Source: an uncultured Alphaproteobacteria bacterium
Lineage (GTDB): Bacteria; Pseudomonadota; Alphaproteobacteria; UBA8366; GCA-2717185
Length of the DNA stretch: 32,638 nt
Assembly: GCA_943788635.1 (NCBI GenBank)
Contig: CALSRA010000016.1
Location: forward strand, 1 to 32,638
Direction of reading: 5' to 3'
Of this stretch, positions 25,797 to 32,638 are shown in pieces (within the stretch, counting starts at the first letter, position 1; every line of letters begins with the position of its first letter). Made by a program: the position numbers and the translations under genes. The notes beneath the pieces were generated by a model. It searched no databases and had not been told where the DNA came from. It worked only from the letters and a program-made list of their open reading frames with translations.

Positions 25797-26810
25797 CTAC
25801 CCCATCGTCGCAAACACTTCCGCCGTCACCTGCTGCGTCAGCGGTTCGCCCTTTTGCCAGCGTTCGAATTCTTTGATGACCAGTGCTGAAAGGCGCGGGC
25901 ATTCGTCGCCGACGGTGCCGCCGATATGCGGGCTGACGATTACGTTCGGCAGGTCCCAGAGCGGCGAGCCATCCACCGGCGGTTCCGGCATGGTCACGTC
26001 GAGCAGCGCGGTCAGGTCCGCCCGGTCCCGCATCACGCGGATCAGGTCCTCTTCGACGACCTGCGCGCCGCGCCCGGTATTGATGAAGGTGGCGCCGCTG
26101 CGCATCGCGCTGAAATGGTCCTTCGTGAGGACGCCGCGCGTGTCCGGGATATCGGGGATGTGGTTGGAAACGATATCGGCGCGCTCGAAAACGGCTTCCA
26201 TCGATGCGGATTCGATGTCAAGTTCTGCTGCCCGTTCCGCCGTCAGGAAGGGGTCATAGGCAATGACCTTCAGCGGATAGGATCGCAGCAGCTCACGCAG
26301 CCGCGTGCCGATCTTGCCGACCCCCAGCAGGCCGATGGTCGCGCCGTTGACGCCGGGATGCGTGAAGGCCTTGGCGGAGGTGTTGTTGTGGGAATCCTGA
26401 TACTGCCGGACGGCGCGGAAATAGCCGCGCAGCGACAGCAGGATTTGTGACAGGCACATTTCAGCGACCGGGATCGCATTGGCCTCCCAGGCGCTGACCA
26501 GGATGACGTCGTGATCGATCAATGGCTGGGCGAAGGCTTTCACATTCCCCGCCGCGTAGAACACCGCCTTCAGCTTCGGCATGGCGGCGAAATGCTCCGC
26601 CTTGAACGGGATCAGCCCCCAGCTCGCGAAGATAACCTCGACCTCGGCAAGGTCCGCGGCGTGATCGTCAAAATTGCCGGCACTGATGACATCCGGATAC
26701 AGGTCGGTCAGTGCCGCGATCCGGTCGCGCGCTTCGGCGGTGAAAACCTCGCCGTTGGAGGCGGGGTAATCGAAGAACAGGGCGGATTTGAGTGTGGCCG
26801 GTCCGGTCAT
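25797..26810 (-). CDS. hydroxyacid dehydrogenase
   Basis: A 337-residue NAD-dependent D-isomer-specific hydroxyacid dehydrogenase. The nucleotide-binding motif is ATIGLLGVGKIGTRLREL at about residues 155-172, followed by VIAYDPF. The catalytic trio is present: Arg in FINTGRGAQVVEE, Glu in VTMPEPPVDGSPLW and His in VSPHIGGTVGDE. It differs from the CtBP-like copy at 5984-7000 in sequence and length, so they are not a recent duplication. Its oxoacid is unknown. Confidence 0.88.
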   Translation of the reverse strand: MTGPATLKSALFFDYPASNGEVFTAEARDRIAALTDLYPDVISAGNFDDHAADLAEVEVIFASWGLIPFKAEHFAAMPKLKAVFYAAGNVKAFAQPLIDHDVILVSAWEANAIPVAEMCLSQILLSLRGYFRAVRQYQDSHNNTSAKAFTHPGVNGATIGLLGVGKIGTRLRELLRSYPLKVIAYDPFLTAERAAELDIESASMEAVFERADIVSNHIPDIPDTRGVLTKDHFSAMRSGATFINTGRGAQVVEEDLIRVMRDRADLTALLDVTMPEPPVDGSPLWDLPNVIVSPHIGGTVGDECPRLSALVIKEFERWQKGEPLTQQVTAEVFATMG

Positions 26811-27086
26811 GGGGTGCTCCGCAACGATTGGAAGAATGCGTCAACTGGGAATGCGGGCGCATGATAACGGATCGTGCGCGCTGTTGCAGTCAGCGAATTG
26901 AAACAATGCTACGGATGTGTGGGATAAATTACATATTGTGTCCCCGTAATATAGGCACTCCACACCGGTTTGGATGGCTTTGGGGGCGCTGTAAAAATCG
27001 TCCGAAACACTTTCCGTTCCGGCGCCAATCCGGTGATCCGACAAGCGCCTCCTGACGTACAAGTTCAAAAGACACAGGAGGTTAAA

Positions 27087-27665
27087 ATGCGAGATCTGAT
27101 AAAACTTGGCATTGTTGCCATCATGTTGCCGTGGGCGGCACCCGTGGCTGCGGGCACCCTCGCAGGGGACGCGGCCGCGATCGATCATCGGGAATACCCG
27201 TCGAACACCGAACTATGGCGCCCGTCGGCGGATCGCGATGATCCCAGCGCGCAGCATAATCTGGGCGTTGTTTATGCCGGTGGCGATGGTGTGTGGCAGG
27301 ACGATGCGGAGGCGCTGAAATGGTTCCGCAAGTCGGCCGAACAGGGATATGCCCCGGCGCAATACAGTCTCGGTCACATGTATCTGGAGGGCGCGGGTGT
27401 TTCGCAGGACCTTGCCCGGGCCACGGCCTATTTCGGCAAGGCTGCGGAGCAGGGATACCTCAAAGCGCAATACGAACTGGCGATCCTGCTGTTTCAGGGG
27501 CAGGGCGTCACGGAAGACTATATTGCCGCCTATAAGTGGCTGGAAATCGTTGCATCAAAGGGAAACACCCTGGCGTCGGAGAAGCGGGAGGTCGTTGCCA
27601 TGAAAATGACCCCGGTGGAAATCGCTATCGCCCGGAAGCAGGCGAAGGACTGGCAACGCAAGTGA
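27087..27665 (+). CDS. secreted Sel1-repeat (TPR-like) protein
   Basis: A 192-residue protein with a signal peptide (LIKLGIVAIMLPWAAPVAAG) and three Sel1-type repeats: DPSAQHNLGVVYAGGDGVWQDDAEALKWFRKSAEQG, APAQYSLGHMYLEGAGVSQDLARATAYFGKAAEQG and LKAQYELAILLFQGQGV. Such repeats mediate protein contacts in the periplasm or envelope. The start at 27087 is well supported by AGGAGG seven bases upstream. The gene stands alone and is followed by a strong terminator. Confidence 0.85.
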   Translation: MRDLIKLGIVAIMLPWAAPVAAGTLAGDAAAIDHREYPSNTELWRPSADRDDPSAQHNLGVVYAGGDGVWQDDAEALKWFRKSAEQGYAPAQYSLGHMYLEGAGVSQDLARATAYFGKAAEQGYLKAQYELAILLFQGQGVTEDYIAAYKWLEIVASKGNTLASEKREVVAMKMTPVEIAIARKQAKDWQRK

Positions 27666-27674
27666 CCGCAGATT

Positions 27675-27709
27675 AAGCCTCGCGCAACAGGGACAGCGCG
27701 AGGCTTTTT
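27675..27709 (+). terminator. rho-independent terminator after the Sel1 gene
   Basis: GCCTCGCGC (27677-27685) pairs perfectly with GCGCGAGGC (27696-27704) across a ten-base loop, with a T5 run at 27705-27709. Two A residues before the stem extend pairing into the T run. Confidence 0.9.
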
Positions 27710-27807
27710 CAGGTTCCGTTCAACGTTCGGTCAGGTGCAGATCGGGAAAGCCGGTAAAGGGCATAAACCGCCGTGCTCGGTACGCGGACGCCTTGGTGAA
27801 ACGTTCT

Positions 27808-28371
27808 TCACCGCGAGTCTTTGTGCTTCTCGATTTCGGACCAGGTGAGCAGGCCGAGCAGAAAAGCCGCCTGATTGCCATCGGTTGTTTCCCGATTTTC
27901 CGCCGAACTGATAATCGAGATGGTGAGATTCTCGGCATAAACCATTGCTGACTTGGTAACCTGTTCGATGCCATTGGCCAGCTGCATTTCCCGATAGCTG
28001 GTAAAGGTCGTAAACGCGGGTTCCTCCAGCTTTTCCTGCGTCCCGATTTTCAGTGTGGTGCCTTGTGGAAGACGCGGCTGAAGGAGGGACACGACAGTCT
28101 TCGCCCGGGATTTGAATGCCTCGAAATCCGGGTTCTTTTCCGGGCCGGAGAGGGAGTAGCTCACCTTGGACCCCGGCCCACATTTCGGTGCCTTGCAGAG
28201 AAACAAATGAATCTGCCCTCTGGGGCTGTATTTGTAGCTATACCCGTCCAGGGCCACAGGCGGCGCGGGGTGTGCGGCCTGCTGCGCCGTAACCTCGTTT
28301 GCCGGCAGGCCGAACACTGTGGCTGCGAAAAAGGCGATGATGAATAGTCGTTGGATAGGGCGCATGGTCAT
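27808..28371 (-). CDS. secreted protein of unknown function
   Basis: A 187-residue protein from the ATG at 28371 (MTMRPIQRLFIIAFFAATVFGLPANEVTAQQ), a signal peptide with a site after TAQ. The mature part has two Cys close together (FLCKAPKCGPGSKVSY) and a C-terminal segment MVYAENLTISIISSAENRETTDGNQAAFLLGLL. I do not recognise the family. Length and two Cys suggest a folded periplasmic protein. A further ATG two codons later is possible. It is convergent with the Sel1 gene. Confidence 0.65.
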   Translation of the reverse strand: MTMRPIQRLFIIAFFAATVFGLPANEVTAQQAAHPAPPVALDGYSYKYSPRGQIHLFLCKAPKCGPGSKVSYSLSGPEKNPDFEAFKSRAKTVVSLLQPRLPQGTTLKIGTQEKLEEPAFTTFTSYREMQLANGIEQVTKSAMVYAENLTISIISSAENRETTDGNQAAFLLGLLTWSEIEKHKDSR

Positions 28372-28424
28372 TCGTTCCTTGAGACAGGATAAAGAAGGTG
28401 GCCGCCTTGGCGCGATGTCAGCCG

Positions 28425-28637
28425 TCAGGGCAGGTGACGGCGCGGCGGACCCAGATTGTGCGATGCGTTCCACACCCGGTGGATTTCACCGCGCACCGGT
28501 TCCTGCAGCAGATTAATACCGTTGCCGCAGCCGGAACAGACCAGAACGTCGTTATTCGCCAGCCAGTCGATATCCTTGCGCTCGTTCGCGCCGCATGCCG
28601 GGCACGGGACCGTCATGTGCTTGTCGCCATCCTGCAT
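28425..28637 (-). CDS. 70-residue zinc-ribbon protein
   Basis: A small protein with two CxxC knuckles, CPACG and CSGCG, 20 residues apart (PCPACGANERKDIDW and VLVCSGCGNGINLL), predicted to bind one zinc. The ATG at 28637 has GGGAGG six bases before it. The tail GEIHRVWNASHNLG is polar. The family is not recognised; nucleic-acid or protein binding is a general guess. It is divergent from another zinc-ribbon gene and shares a 22-bp dyad with it. Confidence 0.6.
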   Translation of the reverse strand: MQDGDKHMTVPCPACGANERKDIDWLANNDVLVCSGCGNGINLLQEPVRGEIHRVWNASHNLGPPRRHLP

Positions 28638-28680
28638 CGGAAGCCTCCCTTCCTGCGTGCTGTAACTGACACGGATTCGA

Positions 28681-28702
28681 TGTATTATAGACATATAATA
28701 CA
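28681..28702. promoter_or_regulatory. 22-bp dyad between two divergent zinc-ribbon genes
   Basis: TGTATTAT and ATAATACA form perfect eight-base arms around AGACAT. TTCG on the left and CGAA on the right extend the symmetry with one base slip. The dyad sits between the two start codons (28637 and 28727) in an AT-rich patch, as expected for an operator that controls both genes. Confidence 0.6.
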
Positions 28703-28726
28703 CGAAAATATAGTACGGAGGTGAGG

Positions 28727-28918
28727 ATGTCGCAGGTATTCATGAACTGCCCGAACACCGGCAACCCCGTTTATGTCGGTCTGAACATGGAATTCAACGA
28801 ACTGGAATCCCATGAACTGGATACGGCGGAAATGACGCTGGAAAAATGCACCCTGTGCGGCAAGGATCACGTCTTCCGAATGCGCGACCTGTTCCTGCGC
28901 TCGGATGGGGGCGGGTGA
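28727..28918 (+). CDS. 63-residue zinc-binding-like small protein
   Basis: The sequence begins MSQVFMNCPNTGNPVYVGLNM, followed by a Glu-rich stretch and KCTLCGKDHVF, so there are three Cys in a C...CxxC arrangement that, with the His, could bind zinc. GGAGGT lies five bases before the ATG at 28727. Similar short proteins with CPNTG...CxxC occur as conserved hypotheticals in alphaproteobacteria. It is divergent from the other zinc-ribbon gene and lies just before the IS21-family insertion. Confidence 0.65.
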   Translation: MSQVFMNCPNTGNPVYVGLNMEFNELESHELDTAEMTLEKCTLCGKDHVFRMRDLFLRSDGGG

Positions 28919-28979
28919 GGGGCGGCGGAGCAGCCTCTGCTATTGTGAGATTTAAACTGCCTTGTTGGGACAAAAGTGC

Positions 28980-28985
28980 GTTGCG
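28980..28985 (+). repeat. left target-site duplication of the IS21-family element
   Basis: GTTGCG directly before the left terminal TGA of the element, repeated exactly at 32530-32535. Confidence 0.75.
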
Positions 28986-29094
28986 TGAGAACGCCGGAGC
29001 AATAATCCACCACTGAAGCGGCCAGATTGTCTGGTTGTTGGCCGGAGTAAAAATCCGCCAGTGGTAAGCTTTCTGCATTTTGCAGAGGGCGGGG

Positions 29095-29303
29095 ATGAAG
29101 CAAGTGGAATTGTATGGTCGCGTGCGTTATGCGGTAAAAATTCAAGGTATGAGCCGCCGCGAAGCGGCAAGGTTGTTCGGCATTGACCGTCGCACGGTTG
29201 ATAAGATGTTGGCGTTCTCGACCCCACCTGGCTATCGCCGCAAGAAGGCGCCGAACCGGCCCAAGCTTGATCCGTTTGTCGGTATTATCGACCAGATCCT
29301 TGA
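29095..29303 (+). pseudogene. istA: IS21 transposase IstA, N-terminal part (split by IS5)
   Basis: Begins MKQVELYGRVRYAVKIQGMSRREAARLFGIDRRTVDKML, the helix-turn-helix of IS21 IstA, then KLDPFVGIIDQILE, cut by the inner element. Joined to 30239, with one TGA copy kept, it reads DQILEDDTKRLKKQRHTSKRIFERL in frame. The present fragment runs into IS5 sequence and stops at 29346, so istA is inactive here. Confidence 0.88.
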
Positions 29304-30235
29304 GTGTCCGGCCCGAAATGAGTTGAGTGATTTCAGTAAGTTGTGATTCTCTCGTTTGTGTTGAAGCAAATGAGGAGACACAACATGTGGACTGAGATCA
29401 CCCGCCCGCAGTTTGATCGTTCGAGCCTTCGTTACGCAAGCGACTTGACGGATAAGGAGTGGCGTTTGATTTCGCCATTATTGTCCCCGCCGCGTCGATT
29501 AGGCCGCCCGCGAACCACGGATTTTCGAGAAGTGGTGAATGGGATTTTTTATGTGGCGCGCACCGGTTGCCAATGGCGCATGGTGCCCCGGGAATTTCCG
29601 CCACGCAGTACGATCCAGCGATATTTTTACGCTTGGCGCTCGGATGGAACCTTGCACGTCATCAATCGCCAACTGGTGATGTCGATGCGGGAAACCTCTG
29701 GGCGCACGACCAGCCCGACCGCCGGGGTGATCGACAGCCAGACGGTGAAAACCACGGAAAGCGGCGGTGTTCGGGGCTATGACGCGGGAAAGAAGGTCAA
29801 AGGGCGCAAGCGTCATATCGTGACCGACACAGGCGGCTTTCTGGTCGCCGTCATGGTTCACGCCGCCGATATCCAGGATCGCGACGGCGCGCCCGCGCTG
29901 TTGGCGTCGATACGCCACGCCTTTCCCCGGTTGCGCCATGTTTTCGCCGATGGTGGTTACGCGGGACCGAAGTTGCGCGACGCGCTGGCCAAACTTGGGA
30001 AGTGGACCGTGCAGATCGTCAAGCGCTCCGACGCCGCCAAGGGGTTCGTATTGTTGCCCCGCCGCTGGGTGGTTGAGCGCACCTTCGCTTGGCTCGGTCG
30101 TAACCGCCGTCTCGCCAAAGATTTCGAGGAAACCATCGAAAGCGCGGAGGCATGGCTCCTGATCGCCAGCATTCAACTGCTCGCCCGACGATTGGCAAGA
30201 GCATGAAAACATGGATATCATTTCGAGTCAGACTC
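29304..30235 (+). mobile_element. IS5-family (IS1031-like) insertion sequence within istA
   Basis: A 932-bp element with one transposase gene. Its terminal inverted repeats, 29304-29321 and 30218-30235, match at 14 of 18 positions, sharing CGAAATGA at the inner end. It is flanked by TGA on each side (29301-29303 and 30236-30238). A TNA 3-bp duplication is typical of the IS1031 group. Confidence 0.85.
29385..30206 (+). CDS. IS5-family transposase (DDE)
   Basis: A 273-residue transposase, complete. The N-terminal part (LTDKEWRLISPLLSPPRRLGRPRTTDFREVVNGIFYVARTGCQWRMVPREFPP) is the IS5 N-terminal domain; the catalytic domain has the expected acids in GVIDSQTVKT, FADGGYAG and VVERTFAWLGRNRRL. The ATG at 29385 follows GAGGAG and is preferred to the upstream 29343 start. 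No frameshift is needed, so the copy may still be active. Confidence 0.92.
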   Translation: MWTEITRPQFDRSSLRYASDLTDKEWRLISPLLSPPRRLGRPRTTDFREVVNGIFYVARTGCQWRMVPREFPPRSTIQRYFYAWRSDGTLHVINRQLVMSMRETSGRTTSPTAGVIDSQTVKTTESGGVRGYDAGKKVKGRKRHIVTDTGGFLVAVMVHAADIQDRDGAPALLASIRHAFPRLRHVFADGGYAGPKLRDALAKLGKWTVQIVKRSDAAKGFVLLPRRWVVERTFAWLGRNRRLAKDFEETIESAEAWLLIASIQLLARRLARA

Positions 30236-30238
30236 TGA

Positions 30239-31568
30239 GGACGATACCAAACGTCTGAAGAAGCAGCGTCATACGTCGAAGCGGATCTTTGAGCGGCTTC
30301 GTGATGAATATGGCTTTGCCGGTGGCATCACCATCGTGAAGGATTATGTTTTTGCCGCCCGGCAACGTCAGCGGGAGATGTACGTGCCGTTGAGCCATTC
30401 TCCGGGCCATGCCCAGGCAGATTTTGGTGAAGCGGATGCAGTCATCGGCGGCATCCAGTGCCGGGCCCATTATTTTGTCATGAGCCTTCCTCATAGCGAC
30501 GCCTGTTTCGTTTGTGCTTATCCCGCAGCGACCACGGAAGCATGGCTAGATGGCCACAACAGGGCCTTCAGCTTCTTTGGCGGCATCCCTAAATCGATCC
30601 TGTATGATAACGACAAGGTTCTGGTGGCGCGGATATTGCCAGATGGCACACGACAACGGACACGGGCATTCAGCGGCCTCCAGTCTCATTATCTTTTTGA
30701 AGATCGTTATGGCCGCCCAGCCAAAGGGAACGACAAGGGTAACGTGGAAGGCATCGTCGGTTTTGCCCGCCGGAACTTCATGGTGCCGGTTCCACAGTTC
30801 GAGAGTTGGGATGCCTTCAATGCTCACCTGGAAGAGCAATGCCGCAAGCGCCAACGTGATGTTTTGCGTGGCGAGCGCGAGAGTATCGGTGCGCGGCTTG
30901 TTCGTGATCAGGATGTGCTGGCAGACTTGCCTCCCGTCCTGTTCGATGCCTGTGATAGACAGGCCACGCGGGTCAGTTCCCTATCCCTGGTACGGTATCG
31001 AAACAATGATTATTCGGTGCCCGTCGCCTTTGGCCATCAGGACGTCTGGGTCCGTAGCTATGTCCATGAGGTCATCATCGGCTGCGCCAGTGAGGAGATC
31101 GCTCGTCATCCCCGTTCCTATGATCGGGAGGATCTGATCTTCAACCCGATCCACTATCTGCCTTTGCTGGAGAAGAAGGTCGGTGCCCTGGACCAGGCGG
31201 CGCCGTTGGTGGGTTGGGATCTGCCAGATGTATTCGTAACTCTGCGTCGCCTCCTTGAAGCCCGGATGGGCAAACCGGGGAAGCGGGAGTACGTACAGGT
31301 CCTAAGGCTGCTTGAGATATTCGACCTCAATGACCTACATGGCGCGATCAGAGATGCCCTGCGCTTAAGCGCGATTAGCTTTGACGCCGTTAAACATCTG
31401 CTGCTGTGCCGCATAGAGCGGCGTCCGCCAAAGCTCAATCTGGACATCTATCCTTATCTGCCACGGGCTCAGGTGGCGACGACATCGGCGGCCAGTTACA
31501 TGAACTTACTGCACGGGGCGAAGAGAACCGATAGCTCTGATAAGGAAGTAATGGGCGGTGCATTATGA
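30239..31568 (+). pseudogene. istA: IS21 transposase IstA, C-terminal part (split by IS5)
   Basis: Contains the DDE-type catalytic region: HAQADFGEADAVIGG (first Asp), GGIPKSILYDNDKVLV (second Asp) and YGRPAKGNDKGNVEGIVGFARRNFMVPVP (Glu). A C-terminal IstA segment follows, RVSSLSLVRYRNNDYSVPVAFG. The first in-frame ATG after the junction is at 30336, so a truncated 410-residue product lacking the DNA-binding N-terminus could be made. Its stop overlaps the istB start (ATGA). Confidence 0.88.
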
Positions 31569-32329
31569 CCGATACGCCACAGCTCTTGCTATCCCATCAC
31601 CTGAAAGCGCTCAGGCTCCCCACCTTCCTCAGGGAATACGACAAGCTGGCCCGCCAATGCGCCGCCGAGGGTGTCGATCATGTCCGCTATCTCGTCCGCC
31701 TGACCGAACTGGAATTGATCGACCGGGAACGCCGCATGGTCGAACGGCGGATCAGACTGGCCAAGTTCCCCGCCGTCAAAAGTCTGGACAGCTTCGACTT
31801 CAAAGCCATCCCATCGCTGAACAAGATGATGGTTCTAGAACTGGCCCGATGTGAATATGTCGAGCGACGTGAGAACGTTATCGCGCTCGGTAACTCAGGC
31901 ACCGGTAAAACCCATATCGCCCTCGGTCTCGGCCTGGCGGCTTGCCAGAAAGGCCTCAGTGTTGGATTTACCACGGCGGCCGCCCTGGTCCACGAGTTGA
32001 TGGAGGCCAGGGATGAGAAACGCCTGCTGCGGTTCCAAAAACAATTGGCAAAATACAAGCTGCTGATTATCGATGAGCTGGGCTTCGTGCCACTCAGCAA
32101 AACAGGGGCCGAGCTTTTATTCGAGGTGTTCTCTCAGCGTTACGAGCGTGGCTCAACCCTGCTGACCAGCAATCTCCCCTTCGATGAATGGACCGAGGTG
32201 TTCGGATCCGAACGCCTGACAGGGGCTTTGCTCGACCGCCTAACCCACCACGTTCATATCCTCGAGATGAACGGCGACAGTTACCGCCTGAACCAGAGCC
32301 AAAAACGGCAGACCCCCCAAAAAACCTGA
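31565..32329 (+). CDS. istB: IS21 helper ATPase IstB
   Basis: A 254-residue AAA+ ATPase that helps IstA select its target. Walker A is GNSGTGKTHIALGLG near residues 112-126 and Walker B LLIIDELGFVPLS near 166-178. The N-terminal LLLSHHLKALRLPTFLREYDKLARQ is the usual IstB opening. It starts at the ATG overlapping the istA stop by four bases and is intact. It would be functional only with an intact istA elsewhere. Confidence 0.93.
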   Translation: MTDTPQLLLSHHLKALRLPTFLREYDKLARQCAAEGVDHVRYLVRLTELELIDRERRMVERRIRLAKFPAVKSLDSFDFKAIPSLNKMMVLELARCEYVERRENVIALGNSGTGKTHIALGLGLAACQKGLSVGFTTAAALVHELMEARDEKRLLRFQKQLAKYKLLIIDELGFVPLSKTGAELLFEVFSQRYERGSTLLTSNLPFDEWTEVFGSERLTGALLDRLTHHVHILEMNGDSYRLNQSQKRQTPQKT

Positions 32330-32529
32330 CCAACGAGAACATGGTTGACCCGGTGGGCCCACAGGCACCTCCCGCGCTGCTTCGCTCCGCGTAACGCTAA
32401 AGCGCTACGCAAAGCAGCACGGGTCCCTCCTATGGACTAACGGGACAACCCGCAACACCGAGTATTACATCATACAAAGTGGTGTACTTTTACTCCGGCC
32501 AATGGTGTATTTTTACTCCGGCGTTGACA

Positions 32530-32535
32530 GTTGCG
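32530..32535 (+). repeat. right target-site duplication of the IS21-family element
   Basis: GTTGCG directly after the right end of the element, identical to 28980-28985. Confidence 0.75.
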
Positions 32536-32566
32536 CCAGGTGAACCGGCGCCAATAATCGATTCTA

Positions 32567-32638
32567 CTACTCCCCCTTGAACTCCGGCGTCCGCTTTTCC
32601 CGCCAGGCGTCATGCGCCTCGGCCCTGTCCTGGGTGAA
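32567..32638 (-). CDS. enoyl-CoA hydratase/isomerase, C-terminal end (partial)
   Basis: The last 23 codons of a gene that runs off the window: FTQDRAEAHDAWREKRTPEFKGE then TAG. The ending AWREKRTPEFKG is the usual C-terminus of crotonase-family hydratases. The 3' end lies 31 bases from the IS21 target duplication, so the insertion landed just downstream of this gene. Confidence 0.7.
   Translation of the reverse strand, partial: FTQDRAEAHDAWREKRTPEFKGE

Larger units (their letters stand above)
28986..32529 (+). mobile_element. IS21-family insertion sequence, interrupted by an IS5-family element
   Basis: The element carries istA and istB and is flanked by the 6-bp duplication GTTGCG, within the 4-8 bp range known for IS21. 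The left end begins TGAGAACGCCGGAG and the right end, read inward, TGTCAACGCCGGAG. Both ends hold two copies of a repeated motif: left at 28992-29016 and 29040-29064, right at 32477-32500 and 32499-32523, sharing GCCGGAGTAAAAATCC-like sequence. Such multiple end repeats are IstA binding sites in IS21. Without the inner element it is 2,609 bp, close to the family norm. Inserted between the small zinc-ribbon gene and an enoyl-CoA hydratase gene. Confidence 0.88.

Noticed and set aside
1..32638. CRISPR array, phage genes or tRNA
   Set aside because: No regularly spaced repeats, phage structural genes or tRNA-like cloverleaf were seen on either strand.

Overview
The window is GC-rich, densely coded chromosomal DNA. 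Gene content and codon style suggest a heterotrophic alphaproteobacterium, probably Rhodospirillales-like. It has several MmgE/PrpD proteins, D-2-hydroxyacid dehydrogenases, a CoxL-type molybdenum hydroxylase, a TauD dioxygenase, an nrdA-nrdB pair and a CtrA-type motif. The taxonomic call is inference from style; there is no rRNA or marker gene here.

Layout. (1) 221-1379: an O-methyltransferase and a small secreted protein. (2) 1422-5914: DUF192 protein, CysQ, a fused MEMO1-AMMECR1 protein, and divergently a radical SAM enzyme followed by a methyltransferase. This is the AmmeMemoRadiSam trio, conserved but of unknown function. All of these genes except the DUF192 gene are broken by many single-base indels, while the rest of the window reads cleanly. 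The protein sequence between breaks is well conserved, which points to sequence error more than gene decay. (3) 5984-12283: a CtBP-like dehydrogenase, then class I ribonucleotide reductase nrdA-nrdB on the minus strand, with tandem NrdR-like boxes that argue for a start codon later than the longest ORF. A divergent methyltransferase and an MmgE/PrpD protein follow, ending in a clear terminator. (4) 12344-17446: pairs of divergent genes around short promoters: a Tat-exported MBL-fold protein with a LysR regulator, an EamA transporter with a cupin, and a MerR regulator with thiopurine methyltransferase.

(5) 17501-23365: a minus-strand run of molybdenum hydroxylase large subunit, PrpD, TauD-type dioxygenase and secreted hydrolase, with a 4-bp overlap between the first two. 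It looks like a catabolic operon with an unknown substrate. The small and medium hydroxylase subunits are missing from the window. (6) 23449-28918: CurA-like reductase, an AT-rich membrane protein, alpha/beta hydrolase, another hydroxyacid dehydrogenase, a Sel1-repeat protein with a strong terminator, a secreted protein, and two tiny divergent zinc-ribbon proteins sharing a 22-bp dyad. (7) 28980-32535: a complete IS21-family element with a 6-bp target duplication, itself interrupted by an IS5-family (IS1031-like) element with a 3-bp TGA duplication. Removing the inner element and one TGA restores a 513-codon istA. The window ends in the 3' end of an enoyl-CoA hydratase gene.

The features most worth following are the indel-rich AmmeMemoRadiSam locus with its B-A fusion, the dyad between the zinc-ribbon genes, the nrdA control region, and the hydroxylase-PrpD-TauD operon.
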